From contig JAOAPW010000349.1 in NCBI GenBank assembly GCA_025463105.1, forward strand, positions 1 through 5,558: DNA of 5,558 nt. Direction: 5' to 3'. Positions 4,561 through 5,558 of the stretch are shown in pieces (the first letter of the stretch is position 1; each line of letters starts with the position of its first letter). Position numbers and translations under genes: made by a program. The DNA comes from Candidatus Acidiferrum typicum. Lineage in GTDB: Bacteria > Acidobacteriota > Terriglobia > Acidiferrales > UBA7541. Under the pieces are notes generated by a model. That model saw only the letters and a list, made by a program, of their open reading frames with translations. It made no database searches and was not told the origin of the DNA.

Positions 4561-5558
4561 ATGAAATTTTCAAGACGCGATTTCATTAAAACCAGTGCCG
4601 CCGCAGGCGCAGCGGCCGGTATTTCGGAATTTGCCGCGCTGTCTGGGGGAAGCTTGTCTGCAGCAGATGCGCCACGCCTGGAAACATTCAGCGACTGGCT
4701 GCGAGCGGATCGTGAAACCCGGAAACGCGGACTGGAACTCTGCCTGCAACGCATCCGTGAGCTGGAGCCGTCGATTCACGCCTGGGTCACGGTGCAGCCC
4801 GAGCGGCCCACGGCGGACGGACCGCTTTCCGAAATTCCCTTTGGCGTTAAAGATATCGTCGAAACCGAGAATATGGCGACGGAATACGGTTCGCCGCTTT
4901 ACAAAGGCCGGCTCGGCACGAAAGACGCCGCAATCATTCGCGAGATGCGCAGCCGCGGCGCCATCCTTCTCGGGAAAACTGTCACCACCGCTTTCGCCTA
5001 TAGGACACCGGGGCCCACGCGGAACCCGCGGAATTTGGATCACACGCCGGGCGGAAGTTCCAGCGGATCGGCGGCAGCTGTCGCCGCGGGGATGGTGCCA
5101 TTCACCATAGGCGAACAGACGCGAGGGTCGATGCTCCGGCCCGCTTCGTATTGCGGCATTACCGGATTCAAGCCGACTCACGACCTTCTCTCAATGGAGG
5201 GCGTGCTGCCCTTCGCCAAGAGCGAGGACACGCTCGGTCTTTATACACACACGGCAGCGGACATGATTGCGTTATGGAAAGCGCTGGGGCATCCGGAAGG
5301 TAGCGAAGAGCAATTTTCTTTTGGCGCTCCCGAACCTATTCCTGAATGCGAACCGAAAATGGCAAACGCCTTTCGGCAGAGTCTGTCGTTGTTGCGCCGC
5401 GCTGGCGTAAACATCAAGACAGTCGATATTTCAGAAATGCTGAAGAAGCTCGAGGCCGCGAACGACTTGATCACGATCTACGAGGGCGCTCGGTTCCATG
5501 AAGCGCGCCTGAAAGAGTTCGGAGATCGCCTTGACCAGCCAGTGGCGACCGTCGTTCG
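4561..5558 (+). CDS. Tat-exported amidase-signature family enzyme (partial, C-terminus outside the window)
   Basis: The frame is open from the ATG at 4561 to the window end, giving 332 residues of a protein that should total roughly 450-500. The N-terminus MKFSRRDFIKTSAAAG has a textbook twin-arginine motif (SRRDFIK) and an Ala/Gly-rich hydrophobic region, so it is exported folded by Tat. The body is an amidase-signature enzyme (PF01425): IPFGVKDIVET with catalytic Lys97, TPGGSSSGSAAAVAAG with cis-Ser166, and the nucleophile segment EQTRGSMLRPASYCG with Ser190, followed by ITGFKPT. The 24-residue gap from Ser166 to Ser190 equals that of fatty acid amide hydrolase (S217 to S241), so the Ser-cisSer-Lys triad is complete. 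The family hydrolyses amides, with very varied substrates (peptide amides, Glu-tRNA amide transfer, fatty amides, nylon oligomers); a glutamyl-tRNA subunit role is unlikely given export. Oddity: Arg188 stands where TGGS or TAGS is usual in the oxyanion loop. No clear ribosome site precedes the ATG, 36 bases after the previous stop, suggesting co-transcription and perhaps coupled translation. Confidence 0.87.
   Translation, partial: MKFSRRDFIKTSAAAGAAAGISEFAALSGGSLSAADAPRLETFSDWLRADRETRKRGLELCLQRIRELEPSIHAWVTVQPERPTADGPLSEIPFGVKDIVETENMATEYGSPLYKGRLGTKDAAIIREMRSRGAILLGKTVTTAFAYRTPGPTRNPRNLDHTPGGSSSGSAAAVAAGMVPFTIGEQTRGSMLRPASYCGITGFKPTHDLLSMEGVLPFAKSEDTLGLYTHTAADMIALWKALGHPEGSEEQFSFGAPEPIPECEPKMANAFRQSLSLLRRAGVNIKTVDISEMLKKLEAANDLITIYEGARFHEARLKEFGDRLDQPVATVV

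Noticed and set aside
4570..5181. Minus-strand 203-residue frame and the plus-strand frame 4595-5110
   Set aside because: Both are shadows of the amidase gene, whose Tat signal and catalytic motifs are in the other frame.

Overview
The window looks like a piece of a soil-type Acidobacteriota chromosome, probably Solibacter/Koribacter-like Terriglobia. This is inferred from moderate-to-high GC, the mix of protein families (GT39-like glycosyltransferase, NHL-type amidating-lyase-like protein, DUF442-type phosphatase, Tat-exported amidase) and a short palindromic repeat whose reading frame gives the peptide start CHSEARRVPRNP, which I associate with that phylum from memory. No RNA gene, CRISPR array, IS transposase or phage gene is visible.

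Layout. Two gene groups diverge from a 324-bp spacer (2170-2493). Leftward (minus strand) run a 509-residue polytopic GT-C/ArnT-type glycosyltransferase (640-2169) and then a membrane protein with an N-terminal zinc ribbon (start 454) that leaves the window at base 1. Rightward (plus strand) run a secreted beta-propeller of the peptidyl-hydroxyglycine alpha-amidating lyase (PAL) type (2494-3840), a secreted small DUF442/BLH-type phosphatase-like protein (3982-4524), and a Tat-exported amidase-signature enzyme (4561 to beyond 5558). A strong stem-loop lies between the first two rightward genes. A smaller one covers the stop codon of the phosphatase.

How the genes may work together. All three rightward products carry export signals, so this group appears to act outside the cytoplasm. 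The first resembles an enzyme that cleaves alpha-hydroxyglycine to leave a C-terminal amide, and the third belongs to a superfamily that hydrolyses amides, including C-terminal peptide amides. A linked amide-handling role is an attractive but unproven idea. The leftward pair are membrane proteins; the glycosyltransferase probably moves a sugar from a polyprenyl-phosphate carrier on the outer face of the inner membrane.

Most notable points: (1) the PAL-like protein keeps nearly the whole animal PAL catalytic set (R94, H199, Y269, H313, R329, H404) at matching spacing but has no monooxygenase partner in view; (2) an 88-bp palindromic repeat sits in frame inside the glycosyltransferase gene and adds about 30 residues to a loop; (3) the phosphatase-like protein has a short C-x4-R loop; (4) the amidase has Arg in the usually small oxyanion-loop position just before its nucleophile segment.
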